Below are positions 43,445 to 52,336 of a stretch of DNA of 64,000 nt, one piece after another. The notes under the pieces were generated by a model. It searched no databases. It worked only from the letters and a program-made list of their open reading frames with translations, and was not told where the DNA came from. Source of the stretch: Ruminococcaceae bacterium BL-6 (GTDB lineage Bacteria > Bacillota > Clostridia > Oscillospirales > Acutalibacteraceae). The stretch is from positions 868,001 to 932,000 of the forward strand of contig LR778135.1 in NCBI GenBank assembly GCA_902810075.1, written 5' to 3'. Made by a program: the position numbers and the translations under genes. Each line of letters opens with the position of its first letter. The first letter of the stretch is position 1.

Positions 43445-45001
43445 ATGCTGCAGATCAAACAACTCACGGTCGCCCACCGCAAGGACGGCCGCGTCATGCT
43501 GAAGGATTTTTCCTTCGCGCTGAACCCCGGGGACCGGGCGGTGATCATCGGGGAGGAAGGAGACGGAAAATCCACCCTGCTCAAGCTGATTTATGACGAA
43601 ACGCTTGTCGCGGATTACGCGGAGTTTTCCGGGGAAATCGTAAAATCGGGCCTGCGGCTCGGGTATCTGGCCCAGGAGCTGTCCGCGGACCGGAAGAAGC
43701 TGTCCGTGCTGGAATTCTGCTCTGAGCTGCCGTCCTTTTACGGCCTGACGCCGGCGGAGCTTTCCGGAATCGCGTTTCAGCTCGGCCTTCCCGCCGAACT
43801 GTTCTATTCCGACCAGGCCGTCGGCTCGCTTTCGGGCGGCGAGCGGGTGAAGCTTCAGCTTGCGGGGCTTCTGATGGAGCGGCCCGACGTGCTGCTGCTG
43901 GATGAGCCGTCCGGGGACCTGGACCTGGAGACGCTGGAATGGCTGGAAAATTTCCTGAATACCTGCGGGCTTCCCATGTTGTACGTTTCGCACGACGAAA
44001 CGCTGATCGAGCGGACCGCGAACGTCGTGATCCATCTGGAGCAGGTGCGCCGCAAAACCGTGCCGCGCCATACCGTCGCGCGGATGCCCTACCGGCGGTA
44101 TGTGGAGGAGCGGCTTTCGGGCTTTGCCCATGAGGCGCGCGAGGCGCGCCGGGAACAACGGGAATACGAACAGCAGCAGGAGAAATTCCGGCGCATCCAG
44201 TCCCGGGTGGAATACGAGCAGGCCAATATTTCCCGCGGGGATCCGCACGGGGGACAGCTGCTCAAAAAGAAGATGAAGGCGGTCAAGTCGCTGGAACGCC
44301 GCTTCGACCGCGAGCACGCGGAAAGGACGCAGCTACCCGACACGGAGGATGCGATCCTCGTCAGATTCGGGGAGGATGTCACGGTCCCGAACGGCAAAAC
44401 CGTTCTGGATTTTCAGCTCGGCGAGTTGAAAATAAAGGACCGGGTGCTCGCGCGGAACATCAGCCTGCATGTGACGGGCCCGGAAAAGCTGTGCATCATC
44501 GGAAAAAACGGCGCGGGGAAGACCACGCTGCTCCGGAAGATCGCCGCGGAGCTTCTCGGCCGCCGCGACATCCGGGCGGCCTATCTGCCGCAGGATTACG
44601 AGGACCTTCTGTCCGGCGAAAGGACGCCGGTGGAATTTCTGTCCGTTTCCGGCGGCAGGGAGGAAAAGACGAAAATCCGAACCTTCCTCGGCAGTATGAG
44701 GTACACCGCCGACGAAATGGAGCATCGGGCCTGCGAGCTTTCGGGCGGGCAGAAGGCGAAGCTGCTGTTCCTGAAAATGGTTCTGGACGGCTCAAACGTG
44801 CTGATCCTCGACGAGCCGACGCGGAACTTTTCGCCGCTCTCGAACCCTGTGATCCGGGATGTGCTGAAATCGTTCGGCGGCGCCGTCGTCAGCGTTTCGC
44901 ACGACCGCAAGTTTATCTCGGAGGTATGCACCCGGGTGGTGCGGCTGACGGAAGCGGGGCTTTCTCCCGTTTCCGCCCCGCCGGAGGAAAGCCGCGCCTG
45001 A
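43445..45001 (+). CDS. ABC-F ATPase, probable ribosome-protection type
   Basis: A 518-residue protein with two ABC domains and no membrane segment. Domain 1 has Walker A GEEGDGKST and LSGGERVKLQLAGLL; the linker (about 215-300) is long and charged (EREQREYEQQQEKFRR type helix); domain 2 has GKNGAGKTT, ELSGGQKAKLLFLK and DEPTRNFSPLSNPV. The last motif is typical of antibiotic-resistance ABC-F proteins of clostridia. They act on the 50S subunit to dislodge drugs. The ATG after TTGGGGG is used. Drug class unknown. Confidence 0.8.
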   Translation: MLQIKQLTVAHRKDGRVMLKDFSFALNPGDRAVIIGEEGDGKSTLLKLIYDETLVADYAEFSGEIVKSGLRLGYLAQELSADRKKLSVLEFCSELPSFYGLTPAELSGIAFQLGLPAELFYSDQAVGSLSGGERVKLQLAGLLMERPDVLLLDEPSGDLDLETLEWLENFLNTCGLPMLYVSHDETLIERTANVVIHLEQVRRKTVPRHTVARMPYRRYVEERLSGFAHEAREARREQREYEQQQEKFRRIQSRVEYEQANISRGDPHGGQLLKKKMKAVKSLERRFDREHAERTQLPDTEDAILVRFGEDVTVPNGKTVLDFQLGELKIKDRVLARNISLHVTGPEKLCIIGKNGAGKTTLLRKIAAELLGRRDIRAAYLPQDYEDLLSGERTPVEFLSVSGGREEKTKIRTFLGSMRYTADEMEHRACELSGGQKAKLLFLKMVLDGSNVLILDEPTRNFSPLSNPVIRDVLKSFGGAVVSVSHDRKFISEVCTRVVRLTEAGLSPVSAPPEESRA

Positions 45002-45070
45002 CCGCACCCCGCTTTCGGCGCATTTTTCCGGCCCGCCCCTCATACGATGGAAGCGAAGGGGGAAGATGCG

Positions 45071-45286
45071 ATGAGGCGGAGAAAGATCTGCGTGATCGAA
45101 CTGGAACCGGAGAGACCGCTGCCCCCGCCCGGCCCGGAATTTCTCGAAAACCTTCAAAGGGCCGTTCTGCTGTCGCTCCTGGAAAGCGGGATGCTGACGG
45201 GGGAGCAGTACGGCCGCTGCGAGGAAAAGCTGTTCGGGAACCGCCTGAAAACGGATTCTGTTGACAGGCGGGGAAAAAAGCAATAG
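45071..45286 (+). CDS. Small protein of unknown function in element 2
   Basis: A 71-residue protein, MRRRKICVIELEPERPLPPP, then a helical part (FLENLQRAVLLSLLESGMLTGEQYGRCEEKLF) resembling the short SHOCT-like helical pairs common in mobile elements. GAAGGGGGAA precedes the ATG by 8 bases. It lies between the ABC-F gene and the thiamine riboswitch. A directionality factor for recombinase 2 is one possibility; no direct evidence. Confidence 0.5.
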   Translation: MRRRKICVIELEPERPLPPPGPEFLENLQRAVLLSLLESGMLTGEQYGRCEEKLFGNRLKTDSVDRRGKKQ

Positions 45287-45354
45287 AATAAGGAAAAGCG
45301 GAAAGCGCGGATCGCCTTTCGTTTTCGTACCTTTCCAAAATCATATTCAATCAA

Positions 45355-45433
45355 GTTGCAGGGGGACTCATCCGAGTTGAGAAGGTAAAACCTGACCCTT
45401 AGAACCTGTCAGTTAACACTGTCGTAGGAAGCA
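45355..45433 (+). promoter_or_regulatory. TPP riboswitch aptamer upstream of thiC
   Basis: The conserved thi-box elements are in order: GGGGG, TTGAGA, then GACCCTTAGAACCTG, AGTTAACACTG, and CGTAGGAAGC. ThiC is the usual TPP-controlled gene and follows on the same strand. A terminator at 45546-45577 completes the switch. Confidence 0.88.
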
Positions 45434-45540
45434 TTCGATAGCGGTTCCAGCTGAGATGTAGGATTTGTTTTCTGTTCTCCCCTGCCGAAGGCGGGGGAGA
45501 ACAGAAACACGCCTGCAATCATAAATGGAATTGCTGCAGC
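45434..45540 (-). repeat. Long palindromic repeat, copy 3 (inverted) inside the thiC leader
   Basis: The arm GCAATCATAAATGGAATTGC is the reverse complement of copy 1's left arm with two differences. The central palindrome (45471-45505) is nearly perfect. It lies between the TPP aptamer and its terminator, so the aptamer and expression platform are about 110 nt apart. Confidence 0.65.
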
Positions 45541-45545
45541 AAGCG

Positions 45546-45577
45546 AAAATGCCCACCGGTGACGGGGGCATTTTTTT
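45546..45577 (+). terminator. Riboswitch expression-platform terminator
   Basis: AAAATGCCC pairs with GGGGCATTT, followed by seven T, 37 bp before the thiC start. Confidence 0.82.
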
Positions 45578-45614
45578 GTTGGCCTTGGAAAATCAAAAAT
45601 GGAGGAATCGTCAA

Positions 45615-46928
45615 ATGAGAAACGGCAAGACGCAGATGGAAGCGGCTAAAAACGGAGAGATCACCGAAGAGATGGAGACCGTCGCGAAAAAGGAAAGCAT
45701 GGAGCCGGAACGGCTGCGGCAGCTCGTCGCCTGCGGCCGGGTCGCGATTCCGGCCAACGTCAATCACAAATCGCTTTCCGCGGAAGGGATCGGCGGGGGG
45801 CTGAAAACGAAGATCAATGTGAACCTCGGGATTTCCGGCGACTGCCGGGATTATTCCGTGGAGATGAAGAAAGTCGATCTGGCGCTCCGGTTCGGCGCGG
45901 AAGCGATCATGGACCTGAGCAATTACGGGAAGACGAACACCTTCCGCCGGGAGCTGATCGCGAAATCCCCGGCCATGATCGGCACCGTGCCGATCTACGA
46001 CGCCGTCGGGTATCTCGACAAGGACCTGCTCGAAATCGGCGCGAAGGATTTCTTGAAGGTGGTGGAGGCGCACGCGAAGGAGGGCGTGGATTTCATGACC
46101 ATCCACGCCGGGATCAACCGGCGCGCGGTAGAGGCGTTCCGGCGCGAGGGGCGCGAGATGAACATCGTGTCCCGCGGCGGCTCCCTGCTGTTCGCGTGGA
46201 TGGAGATGACCGGGAACGAAAACCCGTTTTACGAATATTATGATGACGTGCTCGAAATCCTGCACGAATACGACGTCACGATCAGCCTGGGGGATGCGCT
46301 CCGCCCCGGATGCCTTGACGACAGCACCGACGCGGGCCAGGTCAGCGAGCTGATCGAGCTTGGGAGCCTGACGGAGCGCGCCTGGGACAAGAACGTGCAG
46401 GTGATGGTCGAAGGCCCCGGCCACATGGCGATGAACGAGATCGCGGCGAACATGACCATGCAGAAGCGGCTGTGCCACAATGCGCCGTTTTACGTGCTCG
46501 GCCCGCTCGTGACCGACATCGCCCCGGGCTACGACCACATCACCTCCGCCATCGGCGGGGCGATCGCCGCCGCCGCCGGCGCGGACTTCCTGTGCTATGT
46601 CACGCCTGCGGAGCATCTGCGCCTGCCCGATCTGGATGACGTGCGGGAAGGGATCGTCGCCGCCAGAATCGCGGCGCACGCGGCGGATATCGCGAAGGGG
46701 GTTCCCCACGCGATGGAGCCGGACCACCGGATGGCGCTGGCCCGGCGGAAAATGGACTGGGATGAGATGTTCCGGATCGCGATCGACGGGGAAAAGGCGG
46801 AGCGGTATTTTGAGAGCACGCCGCCCAAAGACCGCCACACCTGCTCCATGTGCGGAAAAATGTGTGCGGTGCGCACGACGAATCTGATCCTGGAAGGGAA
46901 AAAGGTGGAATTCTGCTCGGAGCGGTGA
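45615..46928 (+). CDS. thiC: Phosphomethylpyrimidine synthase ThiC
   Basis: A 437-residue radical-SAM enzyme that converts aminoimidazole ribotide to the thiamine pyrimidine (HMP-P). Family motifs: [77 protein letters not shown] and the C-terminal cluster motif CSMCGKMC. The cluster spacing here is CX2CX3C, as in other short clostridial ThiC proteins. Start at ATG after TGGAGGAATC. TPP riboswitch controlled. It lies inside element 2, so excision would remove it. Confidence 0.96.
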   Translation: MRNGKTQMEAAKNGEITEEMETVAKKESMEPERLRQLVACGRVAIPANVNHKSLSAEGIGGGLKTKINVNLGISGDCRDYSVEMKKVDLALRFGAEAIMDLSNYGKTNTFRRELIAKSPAMIGTVPIYDAVGYLDKDLLEIGAKDFLKVVEAHAKEGVDFMTIHAGINRRAVEAFRREGREMNIVSRGGSLLFAWMEMTGNENPFYEYYDDVLEILHEYDVTISLGDALRPGCLDDSTDAGQVSELIELGSLTERAWDKNVQVMVEGPGHMAMNEIAANMTMQKRLCHNAPFYVLGPLVTDIAPGYDHITSAIGGAIAAAAGADFLCYVTPAEHLRLPDLDDVREGIVAARIAAHAADIAKGVPHAMEPDHRMALARRKMDWDEMFRIAIDGEKAERYFESTPPKDRHTCSMCGKMCAVRTTNLILEGKKVEFCSER

Positions 46929-46967
46929 TTCAAAAGTTAAGATAGCTCGCCGGATTCACCTTTTGTT

Positions 46968-46998
46968 CCGCGCCGCCGTGTTTACAGCGGCGCGGTTT
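46968..46998 (+). terminator. Terminator after thiC
   Basis: CGCGCCGC pairs with GCGGCGCG around a 10-base loop, then TTTG. Confidence 0.7.
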
Positions 46999-47072
46999 GC
47001 ATAGCGGACAAACGGCGCGGAATAAGATTCCCTGAGGGCCGCCGTTCGGGGCGGCCGGAAGGGGGAGCCTTT

Positions 47073-49124
47073 ATGATGCGCGTCGCGGCGTACTGCAGGG
47101 TATCGACGGACCGGGAGGATCAGGCGAATTCGTTCGAGAGCCAGAGAAGATATTTTGGGGAGTACATCGAGAAGAACCCGGATTGGGAGCTGTATGAGAT
47201 CTATGCGGACGAGGGGATTTCCGGCACCGGGACGAAGAAGCGCAGGCAGTTCAACCGGATGATCTCCGACGCGGAAAACGGATGCTTCGGCCTGATCGTG
47301 ACAAAAGAGGTCAGCCGGTTCGCGCGCAACACGCTGGACGCCTTACAGTACACCCGGGAGCTGAAGCGGCGGGGCGTGGGCGTCCTGTTCCTGAACGACG
47401 GGATCAATACCCTCGACCCGGATGCGGAGCTGCGCCTCACGATCATGTCCTCCATTGCGCAGGAGGAGAGCCGCAAGACCTCCGAGCGCGTCAAGTGGGG
47501 CCAGCGCCGCCGCATGGAGCAGGGCGTCGTTTTTGGGCGCGACCTGCTGGGCTACCGGGTCTACGGCGGGAAGCTGTATCTTCGGGAGGACGAGGCCGAA
47601 ACGGTTCGGCTGATCTTCCGCAAGTTCGTGCTGGAGGGGAAAGGGGCCTATGTCATCGCCCGCGAGCTGGAGGAGGCCGGAATCCGGCCCGCCGCGCACA
47701 TGAAGCGGTGGTCGCACACGGCGGTCCTGCGCATCCTGCGCAACGAAAAATACTGCGGCGACCTGATCCAGAAAAAAACGTACACCCCGGATTATCTGAA
47801 CCACGAGAAAAAGCGCAACCGCGGCGAGGAGGAGCTTGTCGTGCTCCGCGGCCATCATCCGCCCATCGTCGGCCGCGCGCTGTTCGGCCGGGCGCAGGCG
47901 GAGCTTCGGCGGCGGTCGAACGGCGCGGCCGCGGGAACGAAGCATTCCGCGCGCTGCTGCTTTTCCGGGAAAATCCGGTGCGCGTGCGGAAGCTCCTACG
48001 TTTCGCGCGCCAAAAAGCGGAAGGATGGAAGCGTGTACCGCGCGTGGCGCTGCTACGAGGCGGTAAACCGGGGAAGCCGGAAGGCCGGCGCGCCCGGGAA
48101 GCAGGTGGGATGCGACAGCCCGACCCTGAACGAGGAGGATTTGAAAGAGCTGCTGCGGCGTGCCTTCCGGGAGCTTCCCTTCGACTGGGCGGCCGCCGCC
48201 GATTCCGTCTGCCGGGCCGTGGCAGCCGAGCTGGAGGAATCGGGGCCGGACGCGGATGCGGCCCGGGAAAAACGGAAGCGGGAAAATCTGGAACGGAAGA
48301 AGCAGGCGCTGATCGAGCTGTATGCTTCCGGCGAGATCGGCGCTTCCGATTTCCGCCGGGCGAAGGAGCGGTGCGAAGGGGAAGCCCTCAGGCTTGCGCG
48401 GGAGGAAGAGGAGCACTGTGCCCGGAGCGCCCGCGCAAAACAGCGGGAATCCCTGCCCGGACAGATCCGGGGAAAGGTGTCCGCCCTCCTGAGCGGGGAA
48501 GTCTGGGATGAGACGTTTTACCGGGACATTCTGGAAAGAATCGCCGTCGGGGAAAACCACAGGCTGGATGTCTCCTTTTCGGGCCTGCCGGGGGCAAGGG
48601 GGTTCCTTCTGTTCGACTGCGCGCGCATCGGCGCCGAATGGAAAAAGGTTCCGCAGGCGTTCCGGGAGCTTCTGCGCCGTCATATTGGGACGCCCGCAGG
48701 TACGGAAGAACTGGGCCATCTGGAAATGGTGGGCACCATCGTTTACCAGCTGACACGCAACCTGACGCCGGAACAGATCAAGGAGGCCGGGTTCGACGCT
48801 TATTTTGTCGACCACACGACGGGAATCTACCCGAGCGACGCTTCCGGAACCCCGTTCACCGCGGCCGCTTTGGCGGTGTCGGGCGACCCCATCGCCGACC
48901 TGCATGAGGACCTGGCAGCAGAGCAAAAGGCGCGTTTGACCTACGACAACATCCTGCGCTTCTGCGACGACCCGGATGTCAAGGACCCGATCCGCTTCCT
49001 GCGCCAGCGCGAGGTCGTGCATTACCAGCGCTTCGGCGAAGGGCTGCGCATCACCACCGACCATCTGGATTCCAAAAACTTTTACGCGTTCAATCCCTCG
49101 TTTGACAAAAAGAGCAATTCCTGA
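47073..49124 (+). CDS. Large serine recombinase 2 fused in frame to cotJC segment 3
   Basis: A 683-residue frame. Residues 1-545 are a large serine recombinase: resolvase domain with catalytic Ser in AAYCRVSTDREDQ and KEVSRFARNTLDAL; recombinase domain (GRDLLGYRVYGGKLYLREDE ... WSHTAVLRILRNEKYCGDL); zinc ribbon around 300-345 (RCACGSS); coiled coil 390-465. Residues from GTEELGHLE onward are CotJC. There is no stop between them: the recombinase reads through its own right attachment core. In the excised circle the frame would run instead into 17299-17452 and gain a different 50-residue tail. A hairpin (47037-47056) sits just before its ribosome site GGAAGGGGGAG. Confidence 0.9.
   Translation: MMRVAAYCRVSTDREDQANSFESQRRYFGEYIEKNPDWELYEIYADEGISGTGTKKRRQFNRMISDAENGCFGLIVTKEVSRFARNTLDALQYTRELKRRGVGVLFLNDGINTLDPDAELRLTIMSSIAQEESRKTSERVKWGQRRRMEQGVVFGRDLLGYRVYGGKLYLREDEAETVRLIFRKFVLEGKGAYVIARELEEAGIRPAAHMKRWSHTAVLRILRNEKYCGDLIQKKTYTPDYLNHEKKRNRGEEELVVLRGHHPPIVGRALFGRAQAELRRRSNGAAAGTKHSARCCFSGKIRCACGSSYVSRAKKRKDGSVYRAWRCYEAVNRGSRKAGAPGKQVGCDSPTLNEEDLKELLRRAFRELPFDWAAAADSVCRAVAAELEESGPDADAAREKRKRENLERKKQALIELYASGEIGASDFRRAKERCEGEALRLAREEEEHCARSARAKQRESLPGQIRGKVSALLSGEVWDETFYRDILERIAVGENHRLDVSFSGLPGARGFLLFDCARIGAEWKKVPQAFRELLRRHIGTPAGTEELGHLEMVGTIVYQLTRNLTPEQIKEAGFDAYFVDHTTGIYPSDASGTPFTAAALAVSGDPIADLHEDLAAEQKARLTYDNILRFCDDPDVKDPIRFLRQREVVHYQRFGEGLRITTDHLDSKNFYAFNPSFDKKSNS
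48699..48706 (+). repeat. Right attachment core of element 2
   Basis: The second copy of GGTACGGA. Around it the element-side arms CATATTGGGACGCC and GGTGCCGAAATGCG (the latter from 17299 onward) form a weak inverted repeat (8 of 14 by my count), as expected for a serine-integrase attP centred near the GT. Confidence 0.82.
48707..49124 (+). CDS. cotJC: cotJC segment 3 of 3 (codons 64-202)
   Basis: This segment encodes the rest of CotJC: E-ELGHLEMVGTIVYQL, DLHEDLAAEQKAR and REVVHYQRFGEGL, ending NPSFDKKSNS. In the joined protein the ligands fall at E35, E65, H68, E136 and H169, with the same 33-residue gap between the last two as in Lactobacillus Mn catalase (E148, H181). No frameshift or stop is present. 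In the present arrangement it is only translated as a tail of recombinase 2. Confidence 0.94.
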
Positions 49125-49138
49125 TTTTCAGGTGCTCA

Positions 49139-49177
49139 AGAAACGGGCGCGGCCTTGTGCCGCGTCCGTTTCTATTT
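49139..49177 (+). terminator. Terminator after cotJC
   Basis: AGAAACGG-GCGCGGC pairs with GCCGCG-CCGTTTCT around a short loop, followed by ATTTT. Confidence 0.78.
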
Positions 49178-49270
49178 TCGGGTATATTCCCGCACTCTGC
49201 TCTAATATATATAACCAGCACAAACAAGCAGCCAGAATAGAATTGCAGAAAAGAGCGGGAGTTGATCATT

Positions 49271-51904
49271 TTGGATTGGCAGAGTCTTTCAAGAGAAGAA
49301 TGTGTCAAACGGGTAAAAACGGATCCGAAGAGCGGCCTTGAGCCGCGTCAGATTCTGGAAAGACAGGAGCGATATGGAAAAAACGAACTGACCCAGGCCA
49401 AACCGAAAAGTCTGTTTGCCAGATTTATGGCGCAGTTTTCCGATTTTATGGTGATCGTGCTGCTGATTGCGGCGGCGATCTCGTTTGCGACCTCCCTGGT
49501 CCGGCACGACAGCGACTATATCGATTCGATCATTATCCTGCTGATCGTCATCGTGAACGCGGTGACCGGGGTCATTCAGGAAAGCCGTGCCGAAAAAGCG
49601 ATAGAGGCCCTGAAAAAGCTCACCTCTCCGGAAACGCACGTCCTGCGCGGCGGGCGCCGCATGACGGTCCATTCCTCCGAGCTTGTGCCCGGCGACCTTG
49701 TCTTCCTTTCGGAGGGGGATTTCGTCCCGGCCGACCTCAGAATCCTGGATGCGCACAACCTCAGGGCGGAGGAATCCGCGCTCACGGGGGAGTCCGTGCC
49801 GGTGGAGAAAGTCGCGGAGCCGGTCTTCCCGCCGGAAACGCCGGTGGGGGACAGACGGAACATGCTGTTTTCGGGGAGCAGCCTTTCGGGCGGCCACGCC
49901 GTGGGCGTCGCGGTGGAAACCGGGATGAACACCCAGGTGGGCCGCATCGCCCATATGATCAATTCGGAGGAAACGCCGCAGACCCCCCTGCAGAAGCGCC
50001 TTGCGCAGACGGGGAAGGTGCTCGGGATCGGCGCCCTCGCGATCTGCGCGGTCATCTTTGTCATGGGGCTGTTCCGCAGCGTTCCGCCGCTCGACATGTT
50101 CATGATCGCCATCAGTCTCGCCGTCGCCGCCATCCCGGAGGGACTGCCGGCGGTCGTCACGATCGTGCTTGCGATGGGCATCCGGAGCATGGCGAGCAAC
50201 CGGGCCATCGTCCGGCGCATGCCCGCGGTGGAAACGCTCGGCAGCGCCAGCGTGATCTGTTCGGATAAAACGGGAACGCTGACCCAGAACAAGATGACCG
50301 TGGTGGAGGTCGCCGGCGCGGACGGGATCCTCGCCCGGGAAGACCCGCAGACGATCCGGATTCTGGAGCTTGCCGCCCTGTGCAACAACTGCGTCGTGAC
50401 CTCGGGAAAAATACAGGGGGACCCCACGGAAGCGGCTCTGCTCGCCGCGTCGCCGGCCCCGAAGGCCGAGCTGGAGCGCCGCAGTCCGCGCGTCGGGGAG
50501 ATTCCGTTCAGCTCCGCCAGAAAGATGATGACGACGGTACATAAAATCGGGAAGCACCAGTACAGGATCATCACGAAGGGCGCCCCGGACCTGCTTCTGG
50601 ATAAATGCGCTTTCTGCCAGCGGGGCGATTCCACCGTGGATCTGAACGACACGCTGCGCCGGGCCCTGCGCGGGCGCAACGATAAAATGGCCTCCCGCGC
50701 GCTGCGCGTGCTCGGGGTCGCCTACCGCGACGTCGGCGAGCTTCCGCCCGAGCGCGATATGGAGCGCGGCCTGACTTTCTGCGGCTTTGTCGGTATGATC
50801 GACCCGCCGCGCCCCCAGGTGGCGCAGGCGGTCCGCCTCTGCAAAAAAGCGGGGATCCGGGCCGTGATGATCACCGGGGACCACGTCGCGACGGCGGTGG
50901 CGATCGCAAGGCAGCTCGACATGATGGGGCCGGAGGACGCGGCCCTGACGGGCGCGGAGATGGACCACATGGACCAGAAGGAGCTGGAGCGGGACATCTA
51001 CCGGTACTCGGTGTTCGCCCGCGTCTCGCCCGAGCATAAGGTTCGCATCGTCAAGGCTTACCAGAAGCGGGGGGAGGTCGTCGCCATGACGGGCGACGGC
51101 GTCAACGACGCGCCGGCGCTGAAAACGGCCGATATCGGCTGCGCCATGGGGATCGCCGGCACGGATGTCGCGAAGGCCGCGGCGGATATGGTCATGACGG
51201 ACGACAACTTCGCCACGATCGTGGAGGCCGTGCGCGAAGGCCGCGGAATTTACGAGAATATCAGGAAGACCATCCATTTCCTCATTTCCTGCAATATCGG
51301 AGAGATTCTGACCGTTTTCGTCTCTTTCCTCATCGGGCTGCCCCTGCCGTTTCTGGCCATCCAGCTGCTGTGGATCAACCTCGTGACGGACTCTCTGCCC
51401 GCATTGGCGCTGGGTGTGGAGCCGATTGAAAAAGACGTGATGGAGTATCCCCCAAAGAAACAAAATGAGAGCATTTTCGCGGGAGGGATGGGATACAATA
51501 TTTTGGTGGAGGGCTGTCTCATCGGTTCGCTGGCGCTTCTGGCATACAGCGTCGGCCGGGTCTTCTTCGACGCCGACCCATCCATGCCGGTCGTCGGGCG
51601 CACCATGTCGTTTGCGGTGCTCAGCCTTTCCCAGCTCGTCCACAGCTTCAACATGCGTTCTCAGCATTCTTTGTTCCAGGCCGGATTCTTCCGGAACCCA
51701 AAGCTTGTCTGGGCGGCCGTGATCTGCACGTTCCTGCAGGTGAGCGTCATCGCGATCCGCCCGCTCGCCACGATTTTCAAAACGGCCGTGTTAAGCCCGT
51801 TTCAGTGGCTCGTTGTCGCGCTTATTTCGTTTGTACCGCTGATTGTGGTAGAAATCGAAAAAAGTTTTTGTGAAAAATCAACAAGATATAGAGAGAAAAA
51901 ATAG
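49271..51904 (+). CDS. P-type Ca2+-transporting ATPase
   Basis: An 877-residue P2-type cation pump. It has the N-terminal cation ATPase domain, LTGESVPVEK, the calcium-site helix PEGLPAVVTIVLAMG, phosphorylation motif CSDKTGTLTQNKM, GDPTEAALL, MITGDH and TGDGVNDAPALKTADIG, plus C-terminal membrane helices with QLLWINLVTDSLPALALG. It exports Ca2+ from the cytoplasm. A TTG start is used because GGGAG lies 9 bases upstream; an earlier TTG touches that site. Clostridia use such pumps during sporulation as well as growth, so the cotJC neighbourhood may be relevant. Confidence 0.9.
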   Translation: MDWQSLSREECVKRVKTDPKSGLEPRQILERQERYGKNELTQAKPKSLFARFMAQFSDFMVIVLLIAAAISFATSLVRHDSDYIDSIIILLIVIVNAVTGVIQESRAEKAIEALKKLTSPETHVLRGGRRMTVHSSELVPGDLVFLSEGDFVPADLRILDAHNLRAEESALTGESVPVEKVAEPVFPPETPVGDRRNMLFSGSSLSGGHAVGVAVETGMNTQVGRIAHMINSEETPQTPLQKRLAQTGKVLGIGALAICAVIFVMGLFRSVPPLDMFMIAISLAVAAIPEGLPAVVTIVLAMGIRSMASNRAIVRRMPAVETLGSASVICSDKTGTLTQNKMTVVEVAGADGILAREDPQTIRILELAALCNNCVVTSGKIQGDPTEAALLAASPAPKAELERRSPRVGEIPFSSARKMMTTVHKIGKHQYRIITKGAPDLLLDKCAFCQRGDSTVDLNDTLRRALRGRNDKMASRALRVLGVAYRDVGELPPERDMERGLTFCGFVGMIDPPRPQVAQAVRLCKKAGIRAVMITGDHVATAVAIARQLDMMGPEDAALTGAEMDHMDQKELERDIYRYSVFARVSPEHKVRIVKAYQKRGEVVAMTGDGVNDAPALKTADIGCAMGIAGTDVAKAAADMVMTDDNFATIVEAVREGRGIYENIRKTIHFLISCNIGEILTVFVSFLIGLPLPFLAIQLLWINLVTDSLPALALGVEPIEKDVMEYPPKKQNESIFAGGMGYNILVEGCLIGSLALLAYSVGRVFFDADPSMPVVGRTMSFAVLSLSQLVHSFNMRSQHSLFQAGFFRNPKLVWAAVICTFLQVSVIAIRPLATIFKTAVLSPFQWLVVALISFVPLIVVEIEKSFCEKSTRYREKK

Positions 51905-52034
51905 CAGCGGGAAAGATATTGCGTAAAAACAAACTTTGTATCATATTATGTAGCCCCGACCTTGAAAAACCTTCGGGTTTTTCGTATCATTAAATTAAAT
52001 TGTGAATTTCGTTCACTGTTAGGGGGAGCCGCTA

Positions 52035-52304
52035 ATGATAGAAAACGTAGGAACAGTAATCTTGCTGAAGCAGAAAAGAAAATTGGAGTATTACGTTTTT
52101 GGCGACGAAACAGAAGGCTTCGGAGTCAGAATCGTACAGAAGGGGGTGGAACTGTTACAGGCCGAAAGAGGAGGCATGACGAAGGACAGGGAACAGGCCC
52201 TGGCCTTTGCGCACAGGCTGGCAAGCGGCACCGTTTTTCCTCAGCATTTATCGAACATTCTGGAAGACGGCGGTTTTTGCTGTTTGAATCACTCCGTCGA
52301 TTGA
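52035..52304 (+). CDS. Small conserved protein (DUF6514-like)
   Basis: An 89-residue protein with an antiparallel pattern (KLEYYVFGDETEGFGVRIVQKG) then ERGGMTKDREQALAFAHRLASGTVFPQHLSNILED, which is a composition I associate with the clostridial DUF6514 family of unknown function. AGGGGGAG lies 8 bases before the ATG. Stand-alone gene. Confidence 0.65.
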   Translation: MIENVGTVILLKQKRKLEYYVFGDETEGFGVRIVQKGVELLQAERGGMTKDREQALAFAHRLASGTVFPQHLSNILEDGGFCCLNHSVD

Positions 52305-52336
52305 CAATTTATGGACGATACGATATACTTTAGTCT

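Larger units (their letters stand above)
17299..48698 (+). mobile_element. cotJC intervening element 2, serine-recombinase island with metabolic cargo
   Basis: This DNA separates cotJC segments 2 and 3, is bounded by 8-bp direct repeats, and has a large serine recombinase reading into the right repeat. The cargo is sulfonate uptake, drug efflux, a polyol operon with its two-component system, an ABC-F gene and thiC. No phage or conjugation genes are seen. It shares dispersed repeats with flanking DNA (a MITE half-copy at 31765-31818), which argues for long residence in this lineage. Confidence 0.82.

Noticed and set aside
2459..49124. cotJC as a simply broken pseudogene or the product of inversion/translocation
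   Set aside because: All three pieces are in order, same strand, stop-free and join exactly at direct repeats next to recombinase genes; random breakage would not do this twice.
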